Shown here: positions 33,846-42,374 of the stretch, one piece after another
Layout: each line of letters begins with the position of its first letter
Position numbering within the stretch: position 1 is the stretch's first letter
NCBI RefSeq assembly: GCF_009765985.1
Contig: NZ_LMUM01000016.1
Span: 62,001-126,000, forward strand
Origin: Acidobacterium sp. S8
Lineage (GTDB): Bacteria > Acidobacteriota > Terriglobia > Terriglobales > Acidobacteriaceae
Direction of reading: 5' to 3'
Length of the DNA: 64,000 nt
Notes under the pieces: generated by a model
Told to the model about the DNA's origin: nothing
The model's database searches: none
What the model saw: only the letters and a program-made list of their open reading frames with translations
Translations under genes and position numbers: made by a program

Positions 33846-34722
33846 TTGCTTGTTGCCTCTTCAATTCCGCAAGAAAAGCCTGGTCACGTTCGCCAACATA
33901 CCGCTGATAGCCCGCCGGATCCGCGAAGGGATTTGCCCCTCGATTCTTGATCTGCGCAAACTTCTCCGTCATCCCGTAATAGATTCCATGCGCCCCAAGA
34001 AACACATCGCAGGGCAATGATTTCAGCACACGAAACGTCTTCTCGTAATCCTGCGCAATTTGCGGATACGCTTTGTTATTCACCAGTTTGTATCCCGGAT
34101 TGACATTCGGGCTGCCCACAATCACCACGTTATAGATGTGGCCGCCGTCCTTCACCTTCAGCGTCCACGTAGTGCAGCCTTTAGTGTGTCCCGGCGTCAG
34201 ATGGGCCACAAGCACCGTATCGCCCAGCCGCACCTCGTCGCCGTCATGCAGAACGCGATCGACCTTTGCCGCCGGAAACCACATGTCCTTCGATTTTCCA
34301 TACTGAAAATCGCTCTTGCCGCCGCTTTCCACGCTCGCGACATCGGCATCCATCACCATATATTTCGCGCCTGTCATCTGCTTGATGCGCGCGCTGCCGG
34401 CACAGTGGTCCATGTGCGCGTGGCTGATAAGCAAAATCTTGATATCGCTGAAGCGAAACCCGAGCTGCTCGACACTCTTCTTGATCTGCGCCGGCGAAGT
34501 TTCCAGATTGCTGTTGATCAGAATGTGACCCTGCGGCGTGGTAATCAGAAAAGCGGCCAGGTCTTTGCTGCCAACGTAATATACGTTCCCAATCACGCGA
34601 TGCGCCGGGAAAGGAGCCGTCCATTCAGGATTAGTTTGCGAAAAAAGATTGGCAGGCTGCAAAAGAGAGCCCGCAAAGAAAATAATCAATGCAAAGATGC
34701 GAGAGAGCATACCTCCCAGCAT
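33832..34722 (-). CDS. Subclass B3 metallo-beta-lactamase
   Basis: An exported zinc hydrolase of about 296 residues with a signal peptide (SRIFALIIFFAGSLLQ). The complete B3 zinc-site set is present: SHAHMDH supplies two histidines, the aspartate and a third histidine; LTPGHTKG supplies another histidine; and LGAHGIYYGM supplies the last. IVGSPNVNPGYKL is typical for the B3 subclass, whose members include THIN-B and BJP-1. Such enzymes hydrolyse penicillins, cephalosporins and carbapenems in the periplasm. The start is not certain: ATG at 34722 or 34710 both give a good signal peptide, while an upstream ATG at 34800 would add an odd leader. A true resistance role is inferred from motif conservation. 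Confidence 0.85.
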   Translation of the reverse strand: MLGGMLSRIFALIIFFAGSLLQPANLFSQTNPEWTAPFPAHRVIGNVYYVGSKDLAAFLITTPQGHILINSNLETSPAQIKKSVEQLGFRFSDIKILLISHAHMDHCAGSARIKQMTGAKYMVMDADVASVESGGKSDFQYGKSKDMWFPAAKVDRVLHDGDEVRLGDTVLVAHLTPGHTKGCTTWTLKVKDGGHIYNVVIVGSPNVNPGYKLVNNKAYPQIAQDYEKTFRVLKSLPCDVFLGAHGIYYGMTEKFAQIKNRGANPFADPAGYQRYVGERDQAFLAELKRQQAKGAM

Positions 34723-34836
34723 GCCACCGCGCGCCGTGCCGTTGCCATCGCGTCTCCATAAACAACGATAACTTTCTATGTACACACCCTGCGGTTGCAT
34801 TAGTGATACAAAATCTGTGGGAGTCCAACATCCGCG

Positions 34837-35559
34837 ATGACCGATACTTCAATCGCCGACATTCTTGCCATCGCTGCCCATCGCGACGACATCGAGCAGA
34901 CCTGCGGCGGCACATTGCTCAAGATGAAATCGCTCGGTTGGCGCACTGCGATCCTCGATCTTACGCAGGGAGAAGCGGGCACCCGCGGCTCTGCCGAAGA
35001 ACGGTCAGCCGAAGCCGCCGCCGCCGCAAAAATTCTCGGCGTCAGCTGGCGTCAGGCGCTCGACATTTCCGACGGACGCGTTGAAAACACCTACGAAAAC
35101 CGCGTCAAAATCGTCCGCGCCCTGCGCCAGGTCCGTCCTCGCGTCGTCATCCTGCCGTATTGGACAGGCCGCCACCCCGACCACTACACATCCTCTACGC
35201 TCGGCTACGAGGCCTGCTTTCTCTCCGGTCTTGCCCGGCTCGACACTGGCGCACCCCCGCATCGTCCTTTCAAGATTATTTACGCCAGCCTATATGCTGA
35301 CGTGCGCCCCAGTTTCGTCGTCGATATCACGCCTTACATCGAGGAGCGCCACCAGTCTCTAATGGCCTACGCATCGCAATATCAGAATCAATTGACGGGC
35401 AGCGGACTCTTCGTACCAGAAGAAGAGATTCGTGAGCGCACTTTTGCCGAGGCACGTCATTACGGCCTGCTCGGCGGCGTGCGTTACGCGGAGCCATTTG
35501 TGCAGAAGGAAATTGGATTAGTGGATGACGTGCTGCGTATTCCGGTGCAGTCGATCTAG
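34837..35559 (+). CDS. bshB1: PIG-L family deacetylase, BshB1 type (bacillithiol biosynthesis)
   Basis: A 240-residue zinc-dependent N-deacetylase. The metal motif is AAHRDDIEQ near the N-terminus, where most relatives have AHPDD; the second motif, GRHPDHYTSS, carries the remaining histidines. LDLTQGEAGTRGSAEERSAEA is characteristic of BshB1. The enzyme removes the acetyl group from N-acetylglucosaminyl malate to give glucosaminyl malate, the second step to bacillithiol. It is divergent from the metallo-beta-lactamase gene with about 114 bases between, which should hold both promoters. Confidence 0.85.
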   Translation: MTDTSIADILAIAAHRDDIEQTCGGTLLKMKSLGWRTAILDLTQGEAGTRGSAEERSAEAAAAAKILGVSWRQALDISDGRVENTYENRVKIVRALRQVRPRVVILPYWTGRHPDHYTSSTLGYEACFLSGLARLDTGAPPHRPFKIIYASLYADVRPSFVVDITPYIEERHQSLMAYASQYQNQLTGSGLFVPEEEIRERTFAEARHYGLLGGVRYAEPFVQKEIGLVDDVLRIPVQSI

Positions 35560-35560
35560 C

Positions 35561-37417
35561 TTATTCCGCGTTGAGAGTCTGCCCGGAAGATTCGACAGCG
35601 TTTACCACCCGATTACGCCCGTTGCGTTTGGCCTCGTAGAGCGCCTGATCGGCAGCTTCGATAAGAAGATTTTGATTTGTATACGGCTCAGGATTTATCG
35701 TGGAACAGCCGATGCTGACTGTTACCAGCCCGTGTTGGCTCCCGGCATGCACGACGCCCTGCTCCGCCACCAGTGAGCGGATCCGCTCTGCCAGCCCCAC
35801 CGCCGCCTCGCAACTCGTTTCCGGCAGGATAATCGCAAACTCTTCACCGCCGAAGCGTCCCACCAGGTCTCCAGGCCGCTGAATCAGATCCAGGGCAACC
35901 CGGGCAATCTGTCGCAGACAGTTGTCACCCTGCAGGTGCCCATAGAAATCGTTATACAGCTTGAAGTGATCCACATCGAGCAGCAGTAGCGAGAGGGGAG
36001 AGCCAGTCCGGGCAGCCCTCCGCCACTCTTGTGAAAGCGATTCATCAAACTGTCTACGGTTGGCCGTTCCGGTCAATGCATCGACGGACGCAAGCGCTTC
36101 CAGCGCAAGATAAGCGTCCTGCAGTTTCTCCTCAGCCGCCTTCCGTTCGGAAATATTGCGTACCACATTCACGTAGCCGATCGGTTCGCCAGTGATGCGA
36201 TCGCAGTACAGGCTGATGTTGGCTTCCATCCATATGTACTCACCGTCTTTCTTACGGCAGCGATAGCTTAGCGTTTTTGACGGCTCGCCTGCCTTCAGTG
36301 CCTCCAGCGTCGCCGTCATCGCCGGAATATCATCCGGATGCACAATGTTCTTCTGGTAAGTCCCGCCGAGCAGCTCTTTGGGGTCCCATCCCATCATCCA
36401 TTGCACCGCAGGCGATAGATATTCGCGGCGGTGTTCAAGGTCCGTAAGCACAATAATGTCCCGCGAGTTTTCCGCCAGAAGCCGGTATAGCTGCTCGCTC
36501 TTGCGCGCTGCCTGCTCCAGCAGACGCCGTTCGTTCAGCACCACGGCCACCAGGGCCACGCACAACACGGCGCTTGCCAGAAGGACCTGAACAAGAAAGA
36601 CCTGTTTCTGCCAGCTCAACTCAAAGCCATGTACAACGGCCCCGCCCCCTTTTGCCACCACCATGATGCAAAAGGCCGCGATACCGCATACGCCTACCAC
36701 TCCGCCGCCCATGCCAAGTCGCACCACCAGCAGCAACAGGGGTGGAAAGACAGTGAAAAATATGGGCAGGTGGGTGTAGCGGAATATCGCAAGCGGCAGC
36801 AAGTACAAGAGGACCAGGAGGCCGGTCAGCTCCAGAAGCCGATTTCTTCGAAATAATGCAGCGACTTCACCATCCAGCAATGACAGGACGATAGGAGTGA
36901 CGATGATCGTTCCCAGGGTGTTCGAGAAGAACCAGTGCAAGCCGAAATTCCGCGGCGCTGGAGATTGCATCTGAAAAATGGCAACAGCGAAAACCGCTGA
37001 AATGGCAGGCCCAAGGATGCCGCCTACCAGGCACAACCGGGCCAGTTCGCGGGGCCGTGAGAACCGAACCGCGTCTCGGGTGATATGAGCAAATGGATAC
37101 GATGCGATGGCTACTTCCAACATGTCGCAGGCGGTGAGCGTCAGGCTGAGGAACACCGTATCGTGCATGTACAAATGCGCCAGCACATTTGTCACATATC
37201 CGATTCCGAAAATAACCGGCCATTTGTTCCGCCGATTCAGCAGCAGGGCTGAAAGTATCAGGCCGTTGGGCCACCAGAACGCGGCGTCACCGCCATCCTT
37301 TGCATCGAGCCACAGCGAGCCGCACGCACCCAGGAAAATAAGAACAGCCAGAGCGGCCATCGCAGATACAAACCTGGGATTCAATATAAAACGGTCATCG
37401 GCACGCAAACGATCCAT
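35561..37417 (-). CDS. MASE1-PAS-GGDEF diguanylate cyclase
   Basis: A 618-residue membrane signalling protein. Residues 1-300 hold about eight hydrophobic helices of MASE1 type (WWPNGLILSALLLNRR is typical). A PAS/PAC domain follows at about 310-435 (YRLLAENSRDIIVLTDLEHRREYLSPA, then YVNVVRNISERKAAEEKL). The C-terminal GGDEF domain at about 445-610 has a full active site, GRFGGEEFAIILPE, so it should make cyclic di-GMP from two GTP. No upstream RxxD inhibitory site is obvious. It lies last in a minus-strand run with lpxD and a response regulator. Confidence 0.9.
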   Translation of the reverse strand: MDRLRADDRFILNPRFVSAMAALAVLIFLGACGSLWLDAKDGGDAAFWWPNGLILSALLLNRRNKWPVIFGIGYVTNVLAHLYMHDTVFLSLTLTACDMLEVAIASYPFAHITRDAVRFSRPRELARLCLVGGILGPAISAVFAVAIFQMQSPAPRNFGLHWFFSNTLGTIIVTPIVLSLLDGEVAALFRRNRLLELTGLLVLLYLLPLAIFRYTHLPIFFTVFPPLLLLVVRLGMGGGVVGVCGIAAFCIMVVAKGGGAVVHGFELSWQKQVFLVQVLLASAVLCVALVAVVLNERRLLEQAARKSEQLYRLLAENSRDIIVLTDLEHRREYLSPAVQWMMGWDPKELLGGTYQKNIVHPDDIPAMTATLEALKAGEPSKTLSYRCRKKDGEYIWMEANISLYCDRITGEPIGYVNVVRNISERKAAEEKLQDAYLALEALASVDALTGTANRRQFDESLSQEWRRAARTGSPLSLLLLDVDHFKLYNDFYGHLQGDNCLRQIARVALDLIQRPGDLVGRFGGEEFAIILPETSCEAAVGLAERIRSLVAEQGVVHAGSQHGLVTVSIGCSTINPEPYTNQNLLIEAADQALYEAKRNGRNRVVNAVESSGQTLNAE

Positions 37418-37509
37418 ATCCCGTCTTTAGCGACAATCGATCTCGCTTCAGGAGAAACCGGTGGCAAAGAGCGCATGCGAGCCAGCCCCGGAGAAAAGGT
37501 ATTTTCAGG

Positions 37510-37872
37510 CTACCTGATTTTTTTGAGGTTGGGTATCCAGGAAATATTGCCGGATCCATCGATGCCGATTTCGAGCGTTCCCTGCTCGCCCTCCTGCAGT
37601 TCCGGCCCGGTGACGCTATGGGTCTTGCCCTGTGCGTCGGTAAATTGCATCGTCACTGGGCCCGATCCTTGAATTTTGAACCGGTAATGGAAGGCTGTTG
37701 CAGGCGGCAGGGATCCTGTTCCAAAGCTGGCGCTGGGATAATCCACTTCGATGAGGCTGACTTGCCCCTGGCCGTGATTTGTAATGGTGGTGGACACAAA
37801 AGCAGAACGGCAGCCGCCAAGAAGCAGCGCCGACAGGGAAATAGCGGAGCCAAGAAGAAAAGCTTTTTTCAT
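37510..37872 (-). CDS. Small lipoprotein of unknown function
   Basis: A 120-residue lipoprotein with the lipobox at LSALLLGGC. The mature part is a small beta-sandwich with STTITNHGQGQVSLIEVDYP and YRFKIQGSGPVTMQFTDAQGK. The ATG at 37872 is used; a start 39 bases upstream would lie inside the preceding gene. Function unknown. It lies between the REC-PAS regulator and the MASE1-GGDEF protein. Confidence 0.65.
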   Translation of the reverse strand: MKKAFLLGSAISLSALLLGGCRSAFVSTTITNHGQGQVSLIEVDYPSASFGTGSLPPATAFHYRFKIQGSGPVTMQFTDAQGKTHSVTGPELQEGEQGTLEIGIDGSGNISWIPNLKKIR

Positions 37873-37888
37873 ACGGTTGTTTTTGCGC

Positions 37889-38686
37889 TCAGAGCGTAGT
37901 CTTACGTTCAAGAATACGCGCAGTCAAAACAACCCCGGTCTCGTTGGTATGGAGAGTAATAGGGAACACAAGGACATTCCACACCCACTCCTCCCCCTTG
38001 CGCGGCAGGTTCAGCAGTCCCCGGTACGTACGATCGATATATGTTTCTCGCGTGGCAGCCACGGTGCGAATAATGTCCCGCCAGTCCCAGGCGAGGTCAG
38101 ACATCTCGTCGAACATGTTGCGGCCAGGAAACCAGTCACGCGACCGCTCCAGCAAACGCGCGCATGTTTCGTTCACATAATGCCAATTGCCCTGCGCATC
38201 CAGAACTTCGAGCACCACATCGTCGCCCATCGCCATGTTGATGCGGGAATAAAAAAAGTCCCGCGCATCCACGACCACGGGTCTGCCCCGTTTCTTCGCC
38301 TCAAACGAGCGTAGGGCGGTCACCAGGTCATCGATCGAGCTGTAGCCCTTCAACAGGTGCATATCCTCCGGGCCGCCAAACCTGCGTTCGAGCGTCGCCG
38401 AAAGAATGATGATGGGAACCTGGGGGCGCTGCTGCCGCAGCTTCGATGCTACTTCCGTGCCAAACTTACCCGCGCCCAGATGATAATCGAGTACGGCAAT
38501 ATCGATTTCGTCGAGCAGTTTCTCTGCCTCGCCGATCGTCGCCGCCGTTTCAGTCAAATAACCGTATTTTCTAAGGATGGTAGAGCGGAGCAGCAGGTTC
38601 TCTGGATGATCATCAAGCAGCAGTACTTTTACAGGCGCTGTAACAACCTGCAAACCCGCGGATTCCCGGTCAGTCTCGTTTTGCAT
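37889..38686 (-). CDS. REC-PAS response regulator without output domain
   Basis: A 265-residue protein with an N-terminal receiver domain (about 18-125: VLLLDDHPEN, phospho-acceptor aspartate in VLDYHLG, lysine in LLKGYSS) and a C-terminal PAS-like domain (about 150-260, LDAQGNWHYVNETCARLLERS). No DNA-binding or enzymatic output is present, so it probably passes its signal to a partner by contact. No histidine kinase gene lies near. The gap to the following lipoprotein gene is 16 bases, so they may share a transcript. The neighbouring diguanylate cyclase is a candidate partner. Confidence 0.75.
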   Translation of the reverse strand: MQNETDRESAGLQVVTAPVKVLLLDDHPENLLLRSTILRKYGYLTETAATIGEAEKLLDEIDIAVLDYHLGAGKFGTEVASKLRQQRPQVPIIILSATLERRFGGPEDMHLLKGYSSIDDLVTALRSFEAKKRGRPVVVDARDFFYSRINMAMGDDVVLEVLDAQGNWHYVNETCARLLERSRDWFPGRNMFDEMSDLAWDWRDIIRTVAATRETYIDRTYRGLLNLPRKGEEWVWNVLVFPITLHTNETGVVLTARILERKTTL

Positions 38687-38722
38687 GTTCTCTCTGGGAT
38701 GCAGTTTTAAGCCATAATGCTG

Positions 38723-39730
38723 CTATTCTGCGGTTTCTTTCGATTTTCTCTGTAGCTGACGTAACATCTCGGGCAATCTCGGCATAATCGCGCAAACCCG
38801 CAGCCACTGCCGATTATCATACGAGGGCGATCCGCTGATAATTTTGCCTGGTTCTATGTCATGACCCACGCCGGATTGTGCCGTTACAATCACTCGGTCT
38901 CCGATATGGCAGTGTCCCGCCACGCCGACCTGTCCGGCCAGGATCGCATCGTTGCCGACATGCGTCGAGCCAGCCAGTCCGACCTGCGCACAGAGCAGAG
39001 TATTTTCGCCAATCGAAGACCCATGCCCTACCTGCACAAGGTTATCGATCTTCGCCCCGCGGCCGATGCGCGTCTCGCCTACACTGGCCCGATCGATGCA
39101 CGAATTTGCCTGAATTTCGACCTCATCCTCCACAATTGTGGGCCCGGATTGCACAATTTTGCGCCATTTTCCTGCATTATCCTTGGCGAATCCGTAGCCA
39201 TCCGAACCGACGATCACGCCATTCTGCAGAATGACCCCATTGCCGAGCCGGCAATTTTCCCGCACCACGGCATGGGCGTGGGCAAAAAAATAATTCCCGA
39301 TCTCTACATTCGGATAAATCACCACATGCGGGAGGATCGTTGCATGATCGCCGATTACGCAGTGTTCGCCGATCACCGCGTAGGCTCCAATCGAAGCGCC
39401 CTTACCGACTTTCGCAGAAGGATGAATGACGGCCGTAGGATGTATCTCCGGTGCGTAAACCGGCGCCGGATGGAAGATCTCGATCGCGCGTGCAAAAGCC
39501 AGGTACGGGTTCGAAATGCGCAGCGTAGCCGCTTCGATCTCCGGAAAATCCGGAGCCACCAGCACCGCGCCAGCTTTCGTCTTCTTGGCCAGCGGAGCAT
39601 ATTTCGGATTCGCCACAAAAGTGGCGTGCTCCGCGCCAGCTTCTTCAATTCCGGCCACGCCGGTAATTTCCGTGTCTGGATTCCCGCGATATTCCGCACC
39701 TAAAAGCCGGGCAAGCTCTGCTAACTTCAT
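38723..39730 (-). CDS. lpxD: UDP-3-O-acylglucosamine N-acyltransferase
   Basis: A 335-residue LpxD. The N-terminal domain has the uridine-binding stretch GVAGIEEAGAEHATFVANPKY in broken form, and a left-handed beta-helix of hexapeptide repeats follows (IHPTAVIHPSAKVGKG, NLVQVGHGSSIGENTLLCAQ). The catalytic histidine lies in QVGHGSSIG. The enzyme adds the second acyl chain in lipid A synthesis, so this organism has a lipopolysaccharide outer membrane. It follows the hypothetical gene at 39758-40270 with a 27-base gap. The usual neighbours lpxA and fabZ are not present. Confidence 0.92.
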   Translation of the reverse strand: MKLAELARLLGAEYRGNPDTEITGVAGIEEAGAEHATFVANPKYAPLAKKTKAGAVLVAPDFPEIEAATLRISNPYLAFARAIEIFHPAPVYAPEIHPTAVIHPSAKVGKGASIGAYAVIGEHCVIGDHATILPHVVIYPNVEIGNYFFAHAHAVVRENCRLGNGVILQNGVIVGSDGYGFAKDNAGKWRKIVQSGPTIVEDEVEIQANSCIDRASVGETRIGRGAKIDNLVQVGHGSSIGENTLLCAQVGLAGSTHVGNDAILAGQVGVAGHCHIGDRVIVTAQSGVGHDIEPGKIISGSPSYDNRQWLRVCAIMPRLPEMLRQLQRKSKETAE

Positions 39731-39757
39731 GCGCAGATTGTACCTTTATGGGGAAGT

Positions 39758-40270
39758 TCATTGTCGCGTGAGAGGGAAGAGCGTCTCCTGCTGTTCGGCA
39801 TCCGGTTTGGCCGCTGCCGACGGCTTCTTCTTGGCCGTGCTCCCGATTACTGCCACAATTTCCAACCCTGTGAGTGCTGTTCGGGGCAGCCAGATGCGCT
39901 GGGTATTGCTCCGCGTGTCAGGTGGAGTAAGAAAAAATCCGGCCTCATCCAGCAGCCCCAAATTATTCTCCGCCAGGCCTTCCAGAACATCCCCATCCCG
40001 TAGTTGGGCCCGGAGCCATAAGCCTTCGCCGCGTGGCCGCCCGGCAAAGTTCTTGCGAATCAGCCGCTCTGGGTTATCGATTTCTCCGGAATTAAAGTCG
40101 CGAACAAAGCAGGCCCATTTAAGCTCCTGAATGGAAAAGGGCAATACTTTCCCCGCTAGGTCGAGTACTTCGAGCGACCCGTCGTGTGCGAAGTCGCTTG
40201 CAGGCAGATATCCCGCTACCCAATCCCGTGAAAATCGACGAAGAATGACTTTTTTCCGGCTCGAACCCAT
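39758..40270 (-). CDS. Conserved protein of unknown function
   Basis: A 170-residue soluble protein without signal peptide. The N-terminal half carries KKVILRRFSRDWVAGYLP and IQELKWACFVRDF, and RGEGLWLRAQLRDGDVLEGLAENN looks like a small beta-barrel strand set. The last 25 residues are low complexity (Lys/Ala/Gln-rich). I do not recognise a defined function; it resembles small acidobacterial proteins of an uncharacterised domain family. It is upstream of lpxD on the same strand. Confidence 0.6.
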   Translation of the reverse strand: MGSSRKKVILRRFSRDWVAGYLPASDFAHDGSLEVLDLAGKVLPFSIQELKWACFVRDFNSGEIDNPERLIRKNFAGRPRGEGLWLRAQLRDGDVLEGLAENNLGLLDEAGFFLTPPDTRSNTQRIWLPRTALTGLEIVAVIGSTAKKKPSAAAKPDAEQQETLFPLTRQ

Positions 40271-40487
40271 AGTTTCTTCAGACGCTCGTCATTGTCGCAT
40301 GTTAAAAGCGAAGCGCAGCGAAAATTGTGCAAACTGGTAGCCAAGCGGATTCCCATATGTTACAGTGTTCCTTTGTATCCCGCTGCAATTTGCCCATAAG
40401 TTATTGTAAATGAGTATCTTAATGTGACATGGGAATGATTGCTGTCGGGGCCGCTGAGTTTTCAGAATCCGCATAGATTGTTAAGGC

Positions 40488-42308
40488 ATGCCTGACTACA
40501 TTTATCTCTTAGAAAATCGTCTTTCACCCGCCCAACAGAATGCAATCGAACAGGTTCGTCAAGCCGCCAAGGCTGCAGGGATGACGGTATTTCTGACCGG
40601 CGGCGCGATCCGTGATTTATCCACCGGATCATCCGTCCGCGACCTTGATTTCACGGTTCAAGGAAATGTTACTAAACTGAAGAAACCATTAGAGAAAAGC
40701 GGTGCCACGCTGTGGGGCGAATATGAGCCCTCGCGCACGCTTTTCTTCTGGTTTCCAGGCAGCGTAAGGGTCGAAATCTCAAGCGCCCGCCGCGAGGAAT
40801 TTCCTAAGCCCGGCAAGCCTGTATACCACTGGGCCACCATTCAGGAAGATCTCCGTCGCCGCGATTTCACTGCGAACGCCATGGCCATCTCCCTCAACGA
40901 GGGATCGTTTGGCCTTCTATTGGATCCTCTGAACGGCATGGCCGATCTGGAGACCCGTCATCTGCGGCTGGTCAGTCCTTATGGCTTTATTGAAGATCCC
41001 TCCCGTCTGCTCCGCGCCACGCGCCTGAAAAGCCGCCTGAGCTGGGAGCTCGACGAGCGAACCCAGACGCGCTACGAAAACGCCAAGAACGAAAACATGA
41101 TCGATTCAATTCCAGTCCACCTTAAAGGATATGAGCTGGAAGAGATCGGCCATGAAGAAGACGGCCTGCGCGCCCTGAAGGCGCTCGAAGCCGAAGGCTG
41201 GATGAAGCATATCTGTCCGGCTTGGACGGCATCCAAAGTCGATGTCCATGGGCTCGAGAATCTTCAGGAAAACTATTACCAGTTAATCATGCAGGGTGTG
41301 CATCCCGATCTCTCTGCTGGCCAGATGGAGCTGCTCACCGCGAAAATGCAGCCCAAAGATATCGCATCGCTCAAGAAGACCTTTATCCGCCCCGGGTTTG
41401 TCGACCAGTGGAATCATCTCGAAGCGGGAGCCAAAGAGTTCGCAAAGGTCCTCACGGGCAAAGAAGCCAACACGCCTTCTGCGGCCTGGAAGCTCTTCGC
41501 CTCCTATCAGCCGGAGTCAGTTTTATGGCTGGCACATACCGGTAAGGGTGCAGCCATCCAGGGTAAGTTCAAGAATTTCTTCACTGTCTGGCCGGCAGCG
41601 AAGCAGAAAATTCCTCTCGCGCTCATGCTCGAGATGCGCATTACGCCGGAACTCGAGCGTTACGACGAGCTGCTGAACGAGTTGTTCTTTCAGCTCATGG
41701 ATGGAAAGCTCCAGACTGACGAGGAGATGCGTGCGTTCCTTGAACCCTATTCTCCGCCCGCGCCGCCGCCGCCGGTCACGATCCGTCGCTCGCGAAAGAA
41801 AGCGGCCGAGCCAAAGATCAAGACAGAAAAGATTACGGATGACGAGATCGATGACGAGCATCCCCATGCTCATGATCTGGATCTCGATTCAGACGATCTC
41901 GACGACACAGACGACGAAGATTCACACGAAGAAAGACTGAAACCTGCGAAGTCCGTTTCCGCGCCGGCTGCCAAAAGTGCTGCTGCCGCCAAGGTACAGC
42001 CAGCGCAGACTAAACCTGCGGCTCCGCCTAAACAGCCAGAGAAGCCAGTCAAAGCCGTAAAGAAGGAAGCACCAAAGCCTGCAGCGAAGGCCGCACCCGT
42101 AAAAGCTGTTCCGGCCAAGAAGACGGCTGCGAAGGCTACCCATGCGGCTCCGGCAAAGAAGGCTGCTCCGCCGAAGAAGGCAGCAAAGAAGCCCGCGCCG
42201 AAGCCTGCAAAGAGGGCACCCGCCAAGAAGACCGTCAAACCGGCCGCAAAAAAAGCCGTTGCCAAACCCGCGAAATCCGCAAAGTCAGCAGCAAAAAAGA
42301 AGCGCTAA
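40488..42308 (+). CDS. Poly(A) polymerase/tRNA nucleotidyltransferase with a histone H1-like tail
   Basis: A 606-residue protein. Residues 1-415 form a class II nucleotidyltransferase head and RNA-binding region: GGAIRD (38-43), the catalytic DLDF with D52 and D54, and RRDFTANAMA (124-133). Such enzymes add CCA to tRNAs or adenines to RNA. From about 418 a long tail follows: a Pro-rich piece, an acidic patch rich in Asp and Glu (about 451-481), and then about 120 residues made almost only of Lys, Ala and Pro (485-606), like eukaryotic histone H1 or bacterial HU-type tails. The tail adds 190 residues that normal CCA enzymes lack. A nucleic-acid-binding role of the tail is inferred. Confidence 0.85.
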   Translation: MPDYIYLLENRLSPAQQNAIEQVRQAAKAAGMTVFLTGGAIRDLSTGSSVRDLDFTVQGNVTKLKKPLEKSGATLWGEYEPSRTLFFWFPGSVRVEISSARREEFPKPGKPVYHWATIQEDLRRRDFTANAMAISLNEGSFGLLLDPLNGMADLETRHLRLVSPYGFIEDPSRLLRATRLKSRLSWELDERTQTRYENAKNENMIDSIPVHLKGYELEEIGHEEDGLRALKALEAEGWMKHICPAWTASKVDVHGLENLQENYYQLIMQGVHPDLSAGQMELLTAKMQPKDIASLKKTFIRPGFVDQWNHLEAGAKEFAKVLTGKEANTPSAAWKLFASYQPESVLWLAHTGKGAAIQGKFKNFFTVWPAAKQKIPLALMLEMRITPELERYDELLNELFFQLMDGKLQTDEEMRAFLEPYSPPAPPPPVTIRRSRKKAAEPKIKTEKITDDEIDDEHPHAHDLDLDSDDLDDTDDEDSHEERLKPAKSVSAPAAKSAAAAKVQPAQTKPAAPPKQPEKPVKAVKKEAPKPAAKAAPVKAVPAKKTAAKATHAAPAKKAAPPKKAAKKPAPKPAKRAPAKKTVKPAAKKAVAKPAKSAKSAAKKKR

Positions 42309-42374
42309 ACGAATCTCATCCTGCCTTGCCGCCGTGCTATCGTCGTATCCAACTTCCTACTTGGAGCACGACGC

